From: Glycine soja
Taxonomy: Eukaryota; Streptophyta; Magnoliopsida; Fabales; Fabaceae
DNA: 64,000 bases
Direction: 5' to 3'
Assembly (NCBI RefSeq): GCF_004193775.1
Contig: NC_041004.1
Location: 4,363,309 to 4,427,308 of the forward strand
Position numbers and translations under genes: made by a program. Below, piece by piece: positions 34,709 through 45,407 of the stretch (within the stretch, counting starts at the first letter, position 1; each line of letters begins with the position of its first letter). The notes below the pieces were generated by a model that ran no database searches, was not told the DNA's origin, and saw only the letters and a program-made list of their open reading frames with translations.

Positions 34709-35366
34709 CACTACTAGAAATGAGCTATTTAACGACGCACATCTATCAGGGATTGTTTTAGAATGTGTCTGGGTGGTAATTTTGTAATTAGAGGAAAAAA
34801 CAACGACAATTTTCTGTGATAATTGTTGTTTTAATTTCTCTTAGTTGTGACCTTGAGAATACTTATAAGCTGGAAGTGGTACGAAAAAATACTTGTTGTA
34901 ATCAAGTTTGATTAGTGAGATCCTTTACTGGTTAGTAAAGGAGAACTAGACGTAACTCAGGTTAAGTGACCCGGTATAAATTGGAGTATTTTTACTGTCT
35001 TTTTTTTAATTTATCAAAGTATTTCAAAATCAATTATTGATAATTTAGCACACAAAGTTTTCAGTGAAAAATAAGTTTTATACATTGTAGTGAGGAGAGT
35101 AGACCAGATGGAGAGAAGGCAAACAATTCGAGATAGAGGAAGACCCAAAAAGACTATAAGAGAGGTTATCAAAAAGGATCTCGAACTTAATGATTTGGAT
35201 AGAAGTATGGTACTTGATAGAACATTATGGCGGAAGTTGATCCATGTAGCCGACCCCACCTAGTGGGATAAGGCGTTGTTGTTGTTGTTGTTGTAGACGA
35301 CAATCCATTTTTTGTCACTGGTCAAGGGTTTTTATAAACATCTTCCATTTTAAAAGGTTTTATATT
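34709..35366 (+). mobile_element. CACTA-type terminal sequence and repeat (second copy 63561-64000)
   Basis: The sequence starts CACTACTAGAAATGAGC, the form expected of a CACTA-superfamily terminus. From 34719 on it is repeated at 63561-64000 with high identity (GTGTCTGGGTGGTAATTTTG, GGAGAACTAGACGTAACTCA, GTGACCCGGTATAAATTGGA). The 63561 copy lacks the CACTA start. The opposite terminus of this element is not in the window, so its extent is unknown. Gene-exon fragments follow it on the same strand. A LINE is inserted at 35091. Confidence 0.6.
35091..35290 (+). mobile_element. 5'-truncated RTE-type LINE insertion
   Basis: The translation from about 35091 is the C-terminal end of a plant RTE-clade reverse transcriptase: RRVDQMERRQTIRDRGRPKK, VIKKDLELNDL, DRTLWRKLIHVADPT, stop. 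It is followed by a (TTG)n tail, as usual for plant RTE LINEs. TTGTAG flanks it on both sides (35085-35090 and 35291-35296). The second copy of the host repeat near 63920-63940 has no insert, giving a paralogous empty site. Confidence 0.88.
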
Positions 35367-35523
35367 TTGATTAACACACTATTTCACCCCTTTCTAGTGT
35401 GATGTATTGTATTCCAATTATTTTGATTAATTATATTTGAAGGAAATGTTATTAAAGCTCCTTTTGTAAATAGTTCATGGAACCAATGATTAGTATTTTA
35501 ATTTTCTTGTGCCAATAAATGCA

Positions 35524-35760
35524 GTTTCTTTAGTTGGTTTAGTGACCGTGAGCAAAAAGATGATGTGGATGAAATTCATGACGAGGTATATTTTTTTCTG
35601 GTCTTATAAAATTCTTTCCAGATTGAAGTTCTTTAGGTATATTCTTTTTTTCTTCTTCACATAATCACATTAGTCCTAAAGCATTATTTCACTCTAAATG
35701 CAGGTTGCAGAATTAATCAAGGATGATTTATGGCCAAATCCACTCACTTATTTCAACAAT
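35524..35760 (+). pseudogene. NAP1-related protein (NRP/SET histone chaperone) exon fragments
   Basis: Two adjacent exons with intact splice sites. After AATGCAG: SFFSWFSDREQKDDVDEIHDE, one residue over the limit and so given as SFFSWFSD...DEIHDE, to GAG/gtatat. Then after ATGCAG: VAELIKDDLWPNPLTYFNN, to gtaagt. This is the C-terminal part of plant NRP1/NRP2 (SET-type nucleosome assembly proteins), just before the acidic tail. Upstream exons and the acidic tail are missing. An unidentified exon-like stretch follows at 35893-36030 (IQSMDTQFN). Confidence 0.85.
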
Positions 35761-36780
35761 GTAAGTTAAACTTTTCACTTTTTGTATCTTCTCTTTTATG
35801 AATAGCTATTGTACTTTCAGATTGCACATATTTATTCATTTTATTTTTGCTATTTTTTTTATTGTGTTTCTAATTTTTTCTTACAAAAAGTATAGGTGAT
35901 TGACAAATATGATTGGAGTATTGATTTTTATGTTTTATGGAACCTGAAAATCGCTGGATGCCTGGATCCATGCTGAATTCATCCAAAATTCAGTCAATGG
36001 ATACGCAATTTAATATGCAATTATTGGAGGCCTAGTTTAATGTTGAGCATGTACAACCCACTTCTAGGATTCATATTTTGAACTCCAGAGGTTTAACTGA
36101 ATGCTTTAATTGCTGTTCCTGTTTTTGTATAGTATATATGTTTAGAAAAAGAAGCTTGAGGGTTTAGATTGTCAAATCAGCTATGTGATGTGAATTCTTT
36201 TTAATAACTGCTAGAATATATGAAAATATTTTATTATATCTTATTAGAATATCTTAGACTATCCTTAGTATTAGTTTCTCTTTATCTGTCTTGAATTTGT
36301 GATTAGTTGCCATATTTCTTTATCTTATCATGACTTGTTTTCTTAATTCGGATTATGATTAGCATATAAGGGTTAGTACTATAGGTTTTATGAATATATC
36401 AAATCAAATATACAAATGTTTAAATACATCTAAGTTAATATCAACCCAGTGTTTCATTCTCTTTTATCTCTTTTCCTCCCTCATTATCTTAAAGTATATA
36501 ATTTCAACAATAACAAGATATTTTTTGGTGAACACAACAAAATGCTAAAAGTTGTAATCATCATATTCATGATCTGAAAATAACAAAGATGAACTCATTT
36601 TCAGATGTTTGATGCCAAAAGAAAAAGGATGAGTTACCCAGCTAATATTAACTGCATGTCTTTGGAACTTGCTCTTGTTGCAACGTTAGCATCATTAGTT
36701 TATGATATTTGACCATCATTAGCTTAGTCTTTTTTATACTTGAGTATATTGCTTTTGGTCTACTAACCCAACAATCAAGG
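35761..36780. other. Intron-like and intergenic DNA, no assignable gene
   Basis: Open stretches near 35893-36030 and 36603-36670 look exon-like but I cannot name them. Confidence 0.4.
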
Positions 36781-36784
36781 TATG

Positions 36785-37370
36785 CATGTTAGAGTGCTGC
36801 TAGGTGCACCCAGCAGTTTTGCTGGTGCACCCAGCAATTTATGGGAAAAGACGTAAAAGCCCTTCAAAATTTTTTTTAGAAAAAAAACTCTCGTCTCTCT
36901 CTCTCTCTCTCCCGCGCCTGCTTCTTCTTCTTCCTTCGTCGGACGTTTCTCCTTCTTCTGCTTCTTCTGCTTCATTCTGGTTCTTCATTCTTCTGCTTCA
37001 TTCTGCATCTTCTTCGGTCTTCTTCTTCTTCTTCGCGCTGCCTCTTCTTCTTCGATCTTCTTCTTCTTCTTTGCGTTTCTGCTTCTTCCTCATCTTCGTT
37101 GCCACCATTGTTGTCGGGATCAAGTGGAAGCTTCTTCTTTGCATTGCTGCTTCTTCTTCGAGGTACGTTTCTCCTTCGCCTTTCTTCTTCTTCCACCATT
37201 GTTGCCGGCAATGGCGGAGACCGCCATCGGGAAGTTGCTGGGCAGTTTACGGATCACTTGATCCGTAAGCCTCTTCCGGATCAAGTTGATCCGGAAGAGT
37301 CTTACGGATCAAGTTCCGGATCAACTTGATTCGTAAGAGGCTTACGGATCAAGTGATCCGTAAACAGCCA
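36785..37370. repeat. Repeat with GGTGCACCCAGCA units, CTT-rich tract and palindrome
   Basis: It begins with two direct GGTGCACCCAGCA units around TTTTGCT. Then comes a long CTTCTT/CTCTCT-rich tract (36890-37195), which generates serine-rich and glutamate-rich spurious frames. It ends in a 121-bp palindrome (37245-37365) with perfect 31-nt arms and eight GATC sites. It looks like a transposon-borne repeat. No protein is supported. Confidence 0.65.
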
Positions 37371-37739
37371 CAGCTTCATTTTATCCTCTTTTCAAAATGA
37401 ATTAGATTGAATTATATACATATGTATCCTCTTTCGGGGAATTATTGAAATAGTATATATTGATTAACATGAATTATGATTATATTGATTAGATTGATTA
37501 TCATGAATTATGATTATATATTGATTATCGAAATAGTATCCTCTTCTTCATTTAAAAAATTCCAAAAGATACCTAGTATGTGATGATTATACTAATCTTT
37601 AGGAACCACACATAGGGTAAAGAATTATGTATAGGCTTAAGTTATGGCAGAAAAAGGGGAGTGAGAGACTTAATATAAAAGCTTTATAAATATCTGAATA
37701 TTGTGGTGAAATTAGTGGAAATATAACAAAATATAAAAG
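37371..37739. other. Intergenic DNA, no gene seen
   Basis: AT-rich, with a twice-repeated TTGATTA(A/T)CATGAATTATGATTATAT-like unit near 37460-37520, period about 40 bp. Confidence 0.45.
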
Positions 37740-37860
37740 CTTAGGAATGAATGTGTTAAGACAAAAACTCAGAGTACCACTTATTGATGAAAGATGATAG
37801 AATTTCGCCTTAGATGGTTTGGTCATTTGAGAATAAAGACGAATAAAAGCTCCACTATGA
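37740..37860 (+). pseudogene. RTE-type LINE reverse transcriptase fragment
   Basis: LRQKLRVPLIDER, then in a shifted frame IEFRLRWFGHLR. The RLRWFGH motif is characteristic of the C-terminal part of plant RTE reverse transcriptases. There is a one-base frame change between the two blocks. It is just upstream, in protein order, of the segment seen at 35091. Confidence 0.7.
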
Positions 37861-37929
37861 AGATGATCAAAGATGATCTGATACTAATATGCTGGATACC
37901 TACTAAACAATGTAAGAATTTGTTACATT

Positions 37930-38245
37930 GGTCCTATATAAAGACTATATTGGTCCTATATAGCATAGAGCATAGACAAATGAGGACTACCCAAGCCATA
38001 TAAAGACTACCCAAGTCATATAAAGACTACATTGGTCCTATATAGCATAGAGCATAGACAAATGAGGACTACCCAAGCCATATAAAGACTACATTGGTCC
38101 TATATAGCATAGAGCATAGACAAATGGAAGGTGGACCAATAACAGCACCTTCACACTTGAGAATAAACATCTATAGCATAGAGCATAGACAAATACAAGT
38201 AACCCAATAACGAATATAGCATAAACATCTATAGCATAGTATCAT
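37930..38245. repeat. Tandem repeat array (units about 62-82 bp)
   Basis: Three copies of a unit containing TTGGTCCTATATAGCATAGA, GCATAGACAAATGAGGACTA and CCCAAGCCATATAAAGACTA (37938-38126). Partial units (CATCTATAGCATAGAGCATA) follow at 38169 and 38229. It lies immediately upstream of the plant-mobile-domain gene. Confidence 0.85.
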
Positions 38246-38268
38246 AATGCACTGACTGATATCTACTG

Positions 38269-40249
38269 CATCCGCACGGAGGCAGCGAGTCGCTGTGACC
38301 GCGGATCACGTCGATGAGCCAGTCATCCTTGACCCAGACGTTCAGGATGACCCGATGGAGGCACCAGCTGCTGTGGAGGACATTCCTGCGGACGCAGGCG
38401 CAGAGGCGACTGAGGATCAGCCTCAGGGATTTCCGGGTGGTCCGAGCGACCCATCTGTGCTGACAGCGTATGCGGATCACGTTTCTTGCAGCGTATGGAC
38501 GGGAGAGGTATTTATACTATTTATTTTTAGTTACTTGTAAATTATACTATTAGTTTTCTTTTAAATGATAATTTTAACGAATTTTGCGTTCCTTTTATAC
38601 TTCAATTCAGGAGCGTCCTGAATTGAAGTTATCCTCTCATGGGAGGAAGGTCCACAGTTTAGGCAGGCCTGTCCCTGCCATTGAGGGACTTATTGCGGGT
38701 ACAGGACTAAGTCCTCTGATCGCGTGTTCGGTAGACACCGGCGATCGGGGGCTTTTGTCCGCGTTTGTCGAGCGGTTGCACCGGGAGACGTCTAGTTTCC
38801 ATCTCCCGGTGGGAGAGCTCACCATCACGCTGGACGACGTCTCTTTGCTTCTTCATCTTCCCGTGATTGGCGACTTACACGCTTTTGAGCCCTTGCACGT
38901 GGACGATGCGGTTCAGATGCTGGTGGACTTGCTGATGGTGTCTCCAGAGTCTGCTAGGGCTGAGACAGTCCAGTGTCGCGGACTGTACGTAAGCCTGCAA
39001 TAGGTATGTGATGTATATCAGCGTCGATGCCAGGCAGGTCATTGGACAGCTGCGGCTCGTGCATATCTTCTTCACCTGCTGGGTTGCACTCTGTTTGCTA
39101 ACAAGAGTGCAACCAATGTCCATGTTTTCTACTTGGAGGCCCTTCGGGACCTCAGTATGACAGATAGGTACGCTTGGGGAGTGGCTGCTTTGGTTCATAT
39201 GTACGACCAGCTGAACGATGCATCCATGAGCCACAGTCGACAGCTTGTCGGTTACATCACACTGCTGCAGGTAACAAATATGTTTTTCATTCATTCAGGA
39301 TAAACAATGTTCAACTTTAAATTTTGTTACACTTTCATTATTAATGTTTATAATTTGAATGTTACATCTGTAGTGCTGGATTTACGAGCACTTTTGCTCA
39401 GTTACGGAGTCCACCATTGATCAGGACTACGACAAGGCTTCTCTGCGTGCGTGCAGGTGGATTGCGACGAAGAAGACCGTGAAGAGCATTCGCACGCCGT
39501 CGTATAGGGAGCGCCTGGACTGACTCCAGATTCCGGATGTCTGTTGGATCCCATATGGGGAGCATCAGGAGGTTCGGGACTTCCACGTCAGATCATGCTA
39601 CTCCGGTCTCTTGCGCTGGGGGCCTGTTGCTGTGTATTACCGACCGGAGAGGGTCGTGCAGCAGTTTGGTTACACGTAGACCATTCCTGCTCCTCCTGTC
39701 GATTTATGGGTCTCGTATGATGATATACACGACAGGTGGATGCACTACGAGGATCATATCGTACCTGCAGGTGAGGTGTACGTGGTGCTAGGGGCGTGTT
39801 GCAGTGACTACATCGACTGGTTCTTCCGCATCTCCCATCCTTTCATGACACCAGGCCACGCAGTAGATCCTCTGCCTCATGGTCATGCCCCGCAGCCCCC
39901 AGTCGTCTCTCAGGCCCCGCAGACGGATATCCCTCGCGTGCCGAAGCTAGGAGCATCGTCGACATCTGCGGAGAAGCCCAGACATGCAGTGGTAAGTAAT
40001 ACTAATAATTTATGTCATTTACCTCAATATTTGCATAATAATTTGTGTAATTAGTTTGTTTTGTATGTAACAGGAAATTTGTGATGACATTGCTGAGAGG
40101 TTGGAGCGCCATCTGAGTCAAGGGGTGGTCACGCCTGGCTCATCGACACATGAGGTGATCGAAGAATGCCTCAGATTAGCCAGGAGTGTGACACAGGACC
40201 ATCTAGTATACGTTAGGTGTAGACGCAGGCGGCGCACTAATCAGACTTA
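38269..40249 (+). pseudogene. Plant mobile domain (PMD / MAIN-like) gene, decayed
   Basis: Exon-like blocks in order: an acidic leader (38290-38507); ERPELKLSSHGRKVHSLGRP and FVERLHRETSSFHLPVGELTITLDDVSLLLHLPV, of which LPVGELTITLDDVSLLLHLP is the diagnostic motif (38611-39003); HWTAAARAYLLHLLGCTLF and TDRYAWGVAALVHMY (39005-39270); CWIYEHF and the lineage-typical tail (39374-39990); and EICDDIAERLERHL to a stop (40075-40249). This is the aminotransferase-like plant mobile domain, found in MAIN proteins and often in transposons. GT/AG introns separate the blocks and the region is GC-richer than its surroundings. At least three in-frame stops (39001, 39523, 39678) break it. Confidence 0.85.
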
Positions 40250-40423
40250 GTTTATGTACATATTTTACATTGATATTCCTTATATATACATATATTGTAC
40301 ATGAACTCATTTCATGAGTATTGTTGGTTTTATTTATTTTCATTACTAATGTTAGTTTTATTTATTTTCATTAAAATCTATTTATATATGTATATATAAG
40401 ATATATTTGTTAAATTCTTAATT

Positions 40424-40526
40424 GAGAAGTATTACTCAGATGACTGGCCAACAAACAATGCAAAGTTAGCTTTTGAGAAGTTTGTGTTTACCAAGACTGT
40501 TAAGACAAATGCTCGTAGAAGGTAAG
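40424..40526 (+). pseudogene. Coatomer subunit zeta exon fragment
   Basis: The frame reads [19 protein letters not shown] then [12 protein letters not shown], matching the early part of plant coatomer zeta (COPI vesicle coat). It ends AGAAG/GTAAG, an exon end with its splice donor. The retrotransposon starting at 40527 is inserted exactly there, and its other side (62659) resumes GTAAGCAG. No other zeta exon is visible nearby. Identification is by remembered family sequence. Confidence 0.85.
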
Positions 40527-40905
40527 TGATAGCAGCATAGGCAACACAGACCCTATGGGAGAAGGTAGCAGCATACTCGAGCCCAACTCACGAGTCACTA
40601 GAGACGAACCCGAACCAGCAAGGCCCACGAGGATAACCCATAAGCCTACGTACTTGAACGATTATGTAACATGATTGTTGTACTCTGCATGCGTAAATAA
40701 GTCAATAAGGCACGTGTATAGAATAGTTAGTTCCAGGTTAGTTAGAACGGTTAAGACCGTTAGAGCTTGATAAAACTCAGAAACGTGTATATAAATACTG
40801 GAACCTATGAATAAAGGAATATAGAATCTTGATTGAGAATATTCAGGAGGTGCCTCCCTCGAACCAAGGCTTTCTCTCTCTTCCCCTTCTCTTACGTACC
40901 TAACA
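40527..40905 (+). repeat. Element A left LTR
   Basis: 379 bp, TGATAGCAGC to ACGTACCTAACA. Contains TATATAAATA near 40789, the likely TATA box. Confidence 0.95.
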
Positions 40906-40934
40906 CTGGTCCGACCTGCCGTGCCGCCATTGCC

Positions 40935-41673
40935 ATGGCAGACCACGCTACCCGCAAAACCACTACCAATAGATTAGAAGAAGCCATCACTCATTTATCC
41001 TCCTGCCAGTCCACTCTCTCTGACAAATACACCGACCTCTCCGACAAGGTTGATACCATCCTTGATCACCTTCGTCTGAAGGACACGTCCCAACACCCAT
41101 CACCGCCCAATCCACAGTTTCACCAGCACAACCCCGTCAAGCTAGATATTCCCAGATTCGACGGTCGCGACCCGTTAGGCTGGATTTTCAAGATATCGCA
41201 GCTATTTGAGTATCAAAATACACCAGAAGAGGAGCGCATAACGGTTGCCTCATTCTACCTCGACGGCGCCGCTCTAAGCTGGTATCAATGGATGTTTCGA
41301 AACAGATTTATCACGTCATGGTCTGGGTTCTTGCAAGCATTGGAATCAAGGTTTGCACCAACATTTTATGATGACCCGAAAGGAGCTCTATTCAAGCTTA
41401 CTCAGCGCGGCAACGTCAATGAGTATCTAACGGAAATTCGAACCCTTAGCGAACAGGGTAATCGAACTTCCACCTCTTTTCTTGCTAAGTTGTTTCATTT
41501 CAGGTCTTACGCCGGAGATACAACGGGAGGTACTCGCACTTCAGCCTATCTCTCTCCCACAAGCAATTGCTCTTGCCAAACTGCAAGAAGACAAGCTTAG
41601 AGACCGACGTGCGTCCACACGACCCAACCTTCCGCCATCATCTTCTACCTCTCGCCCCAACAATCTTGCACAA
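40935..41673 (+). pseudogene. Element A gag, frameshifted and cut by CACTA
   Basis: ATG at 40935. The gag core includes DIPRFDGRDPLGWIFKISQLF and SWYQWMF...FLQALESRF, with motif positions about 41140-41350. Near 41433-41437 the frame changes: an extra base in an A run puts the conserved downstream block (ISGLTPEIQREVLALQP) into another frame, which continues to 41673, where the CACTA element starts. No other frameshift was seen. Recent element, so the shift may be inactivating or a sequence error. Confidence 0.88.
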
Positions 41674-42000
41674 CACTACAAGGAAAATGACTTATACCTA
41701 CAGTCAAAATCTGTCACTAGAAGTCCAAAATCCGTAGGTAGATGTATAAAGGACTTTGTCCTACAGACGTTTTTTGCGTCAACTTTGAGGGGGTATACAG
41801 TGACAACTAATAGTCTGTCACTATAGGCTTTACCTACGGATATATTTTTACCTACAGTCAAATTTAACTATCACTATAGGTAACACCTACTATTTCAAAT
41901 GTGTAGGTAAAAGATATTAATTTATACCTATAATCTCTAACTGTAGGTAAAAGTCAATTTACTTGTACCTACGGTCTTCTGTAGGTAAATGTCATATAAT
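41674..42000. repeat. CACTA left terminal and subterminal repeat region
   Basis: Terminal repeat followed by about a dozen copies of ACCTAC(A/G)GT or GTAGGTA motifs in both orientations up to about 41990. In CACTA elements such motifs bind the TNP1-type protein. Confidence 0.85.
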
Positions 42001-43309
42001 AATAATAAAACTAGTTCCTAATTACATTTTTTTATTATAATTTTTAATTAAATATACATGAGCTTAATTAAATTTGAAAAGTTACAACAACCTGCTACAT
42101 ACAATTAAATTTTTGTTAGCCTAATTTGTGATTGTTGTAACTAGATTGTGAGCTTTGAATGAAAGAAATCCAAACATATCTTTAGTGGTTGACCTCAGAA
42201 TTTATTTGCTCTCAATTTGAAATTCAAATTAAATGTATATGCTGTGTGCTAATCACGTGGAGTTATGACTAATGACTAACATATTAACATCACTTTTGCC
42301 TAGAAAAAGGTTACAGTGGCAAGATTTAAGAACAAAAAAGGGAATGTTTTTAGAACATGGTTCTTCTATATGTAATATCATGGAACAAAAAAGGAACAAA
42401 AAAGAGCCCAGTAGTATTAAAATGTTGCATGTGCAGCAATTAATTTGGAATCTTGTTTTAACTAGCTGTTTCTTCCATCATAAGCTTGGCATGCTCCTAC
42501 CTTTTTCTCTCAGAAGCAACAAATTATAGCAACTCCATGAAGCCTGTTTCACAGCAAGAAAGATATTTGTTCTTAGCTTTTAGTTTTACTAGATATGGCA
42601 TACTTCAAAGGGATACATGACAGCTGTAATTAAGATGACCCTAAAGCCAAATTGATTGTGTTTTCTGTTGAAAGTTCAAAAAGATTACTTTATCTAGCAT
42701 ACTTTTGCATAACTAATTAATTACATCAACTTATAATTAATTAGAAATTGTTGAAGGGTTACATTTTATGAAGTTGATATGCAGATGAGAATAATTAAAA
42801 CCTAGGAAGGACATGGAATGGTCAAACAAAATGAGTATGCAACAATAATAGCCAAACATTCACATGAAAATAAGGTTGCTTTTCTGCTTCACATTTTTCC
42901 CACCCTCATTCCAATTGTAAAATACTCTTGCTTTAGCATAGGTCCTTCAAGTATGTATTTAACAAGTATATATCACCCAATAACATATACGAGAAAACAA
43001 ACCTTAAAAAAGAAAAATGGGACGTGTAAATTTAACAATATATTATCACAAGCTGGTCCAGTTAATCAATAATTCATTTAGGTGATCCCATCCAGAAAAG
43101 ATCAATTAGATGACCCAATTATATATTTATAGTGGGGACACAAACTGAATAATCATGTGGTTGATGCTGCCATCATCTTTTCCTTGACCGTGAGAGCCTA
43201 AAGAAGGGTCCAATTGCACGAGGGCTTTCCAAATCATCATTCAAGTAAAAGGAACAAGACTGAAGCATAAATTATAACATTCAACTGCTATTAAAATAAC
43301 ATAATGATG

Positions 43310-43370
<61 letters not shown>

Positions 43371-43530
43371 AAATATAGTACTATATTTCAACTCACCTCT
43401 AGCTAAGATTGTTTGTAGTTTGATGATCTTTACTGGTAGAATCATTTGTAGGTACCTAAATTAAAAGAATGTTTTTTCTTTGTAAAGTATCATATCATAG
43501 TTAAATCGTTGAATAAGTAGAATTATAAAT
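42001..43530. other. CACTA interior without gene
   Basis: AT-rich. A perfect (AT)n microsatellite occupies 43311-43366. No protein recognised. It lies 3' of the TNP1-like gene. Confidence 0.6.
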
Positions 43531-45407
43531 TCATACCTCTTGATCTATAGCTTCTAAGACTTGATTAATTTGTGGATCTTCTGCAAATCGTACTTGAAGC
43601 ACAGCTACAAGGTTTCCAAGCAAATTCTCCAACTTTTGAATTCTATTGTTTGTATAAGAGCTTTGAGATGAACTTGCTTGATGTGGAAGCTTGCCAAGAC
43701 AACGCACACATCCTCTTTTTTCAGGTCCTTTGACTTTTGAATATATATCATTTGTCCAATCAGTAGAATCTTGGGTGCTTTGTAAATTTTGTGAACTCTC
43801 TGCTTCAACCATTTTCTTTTTTAGTTCATCCTACATAAATACACCTTATAAATTATTATCATACATCAATATCCTGAATACTTCAATATCACTAAACAAA
43901 ACTCATCTCCACATTAGTTACTCCCCCTCACCCCATAACCTTCTATTAGAAAATTGAGCAAAACAAAGAAAAAGTATTGAAATAAAAATTAAAATTCTTA
44001 CAATTACAATAGCAGCCTTTTCAGTAACAATGCTTCCATCTTTTCGAGTTCGAGTGTCAATATAAATTTTTGCCCTAGAAGGTTGCACTCCCTTAGCCTT
44101 TGTAGTCTAACATTAGTTAAAAAGATCAATCATCCTATTTGTATTAAGCAATCTAAAAATAAAAGAAATATAAAAAAGGAAAACCATCTCATGAATCCGT
44201 CTTGGAAGATTATTGGTTCCCATGCAATGCAAGTCCTCATATTTTGAGCGGCTCCTTTTGTTGATGTTGCTTATTTTCTATAACCAACAAATATAAAAAG
44301 TCAATATTAAAAATAAACATATAATATATAATTGTTATGTTAGCAAAAGGTTGGTGACATTGTCATGTATACCTGCCCTTTCTCAGAACACCAATAATGT
44401 ACTAAATCACGATATTGAGAAGGATCAACCCTTGGATCTGGGATGTGAGCAATCATTTCCTCCTTAGTTTTGCTCTCATCATATCCTTTTGATTTAAGTT
44501 CATATTTAAATTGTCTCCATTTCAGACTCATGTCATCAATCAATATTTTCTTTGTTTGTTCAGTTAATTCAGGAACAAATCGAAACTTACTCTATTATGA
44601 GTATCATTAACAAACAAAAAAGATCATTTTGTTAGACATTAGAATACATAAAATTTTACAAGAAGCAAGATGAAACAACACTTATAAAGTTTTATACCAG
44701 ACCTGAATTAATTCAACCATGTCAGTAATATAGTCCTTAGGCATGTCTTTCCAGCTAAGAAAATTGATAGGAGCACATTGGTGTCTCCTTACCAAGCTCC
44801 CAATTGCATTCAGTAGAGTTTTCCCTTCCCAACCCATAGGATTGCCCCAATGATCTACTTCAACAAGTATGAATTCTCCATCTGGCAAGTCCCACACATC
44901 TAGCATATGTGTATAACCTCTGGTTCTCTTTTTATCTAAATCATTCATGGATATGACATTTATCAAACACACACACACAGATTTGAACTATATGGAAAAA
45001 AGAAACTCACTAGTAAATTTAATCTTATCATATTCTAAAAGATATTCAACTCAAACAGAATTGTACATATAATTCTAACCCAAAAAAGCATATGTGTATA
45101 AATACCTTTAGTTGAACTTTCACTTGCACTTTCAAGAGAAGTATGAGACTGAACATGACTATCTTCTTGTATGTGTTGTTCTGTTTGTGATTGTTGATTT
45201 AGTTAATAAAAAATTGTGTTATAAATAATTTAATATAAAATAAAGAAATTAAGTTAATAAAATCTTTATACCTCCTTCAAATTGTGCATTTTCTTCAAGT
45301 ATAGAGTTGTTATTTTGGTTCACTTCAGTAGAGCTTTCAATTGATTGCTCTTTTGCTTGTGATTGACCATCATTTTGAATGATATTCAACTTTCTGCGCT
45401 TTCCCAT
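43531..45407 (-). CDS. TNP1-like CACTA protein (Transposase_24 family), seven exons
   Basis: My splice model: 45407-45272, 45180-45106, 44935-44703, 44591-44373, 44277-44185, 44106-44002, 43830-43531. All have GT/AG borders. The total is 1161 nt, giving 386 residues in one open frame. It starts MGKRRKLNIIQNDG; exon 3 carries TRGYTHMLDVWDLPDGEFI and exon 4 the family core (KWRQFKYELKSKGYDE, DPRVDPSQYRDLVHYWCSEK). A coiled-coil-like C-terminus (RIQKLENLLGNLVAVLQVRF) follows. This matches the plant Ptta/En-Spm Transposase_24 domain, the accessory protein thought to bind subterminal repeats. It lies downstream of TNP2 on the same strand. Exons 1-2 are duplicated around 49555-49250, where the start codon region has a one-base loss. 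Confidence 0.85.

Noticed and set aside
35893..36030. Exon-like stretch after the NRP fragment
   Set aside because: Reads SSKIQSMDTQFNMQLLEA but I cannot assign it to a family, so it is not listed as a gene.
36804..37268. Serine- and glutamate-rich frames on both strands
   Set aside because: Generated by a CTTCTT microsatellite-like tract; no domain.
37930..38245. CRISPR-like regular repeats
   Set aside because: Units are contiguous tandem copies without unique spacers, in a plant nuclear context.
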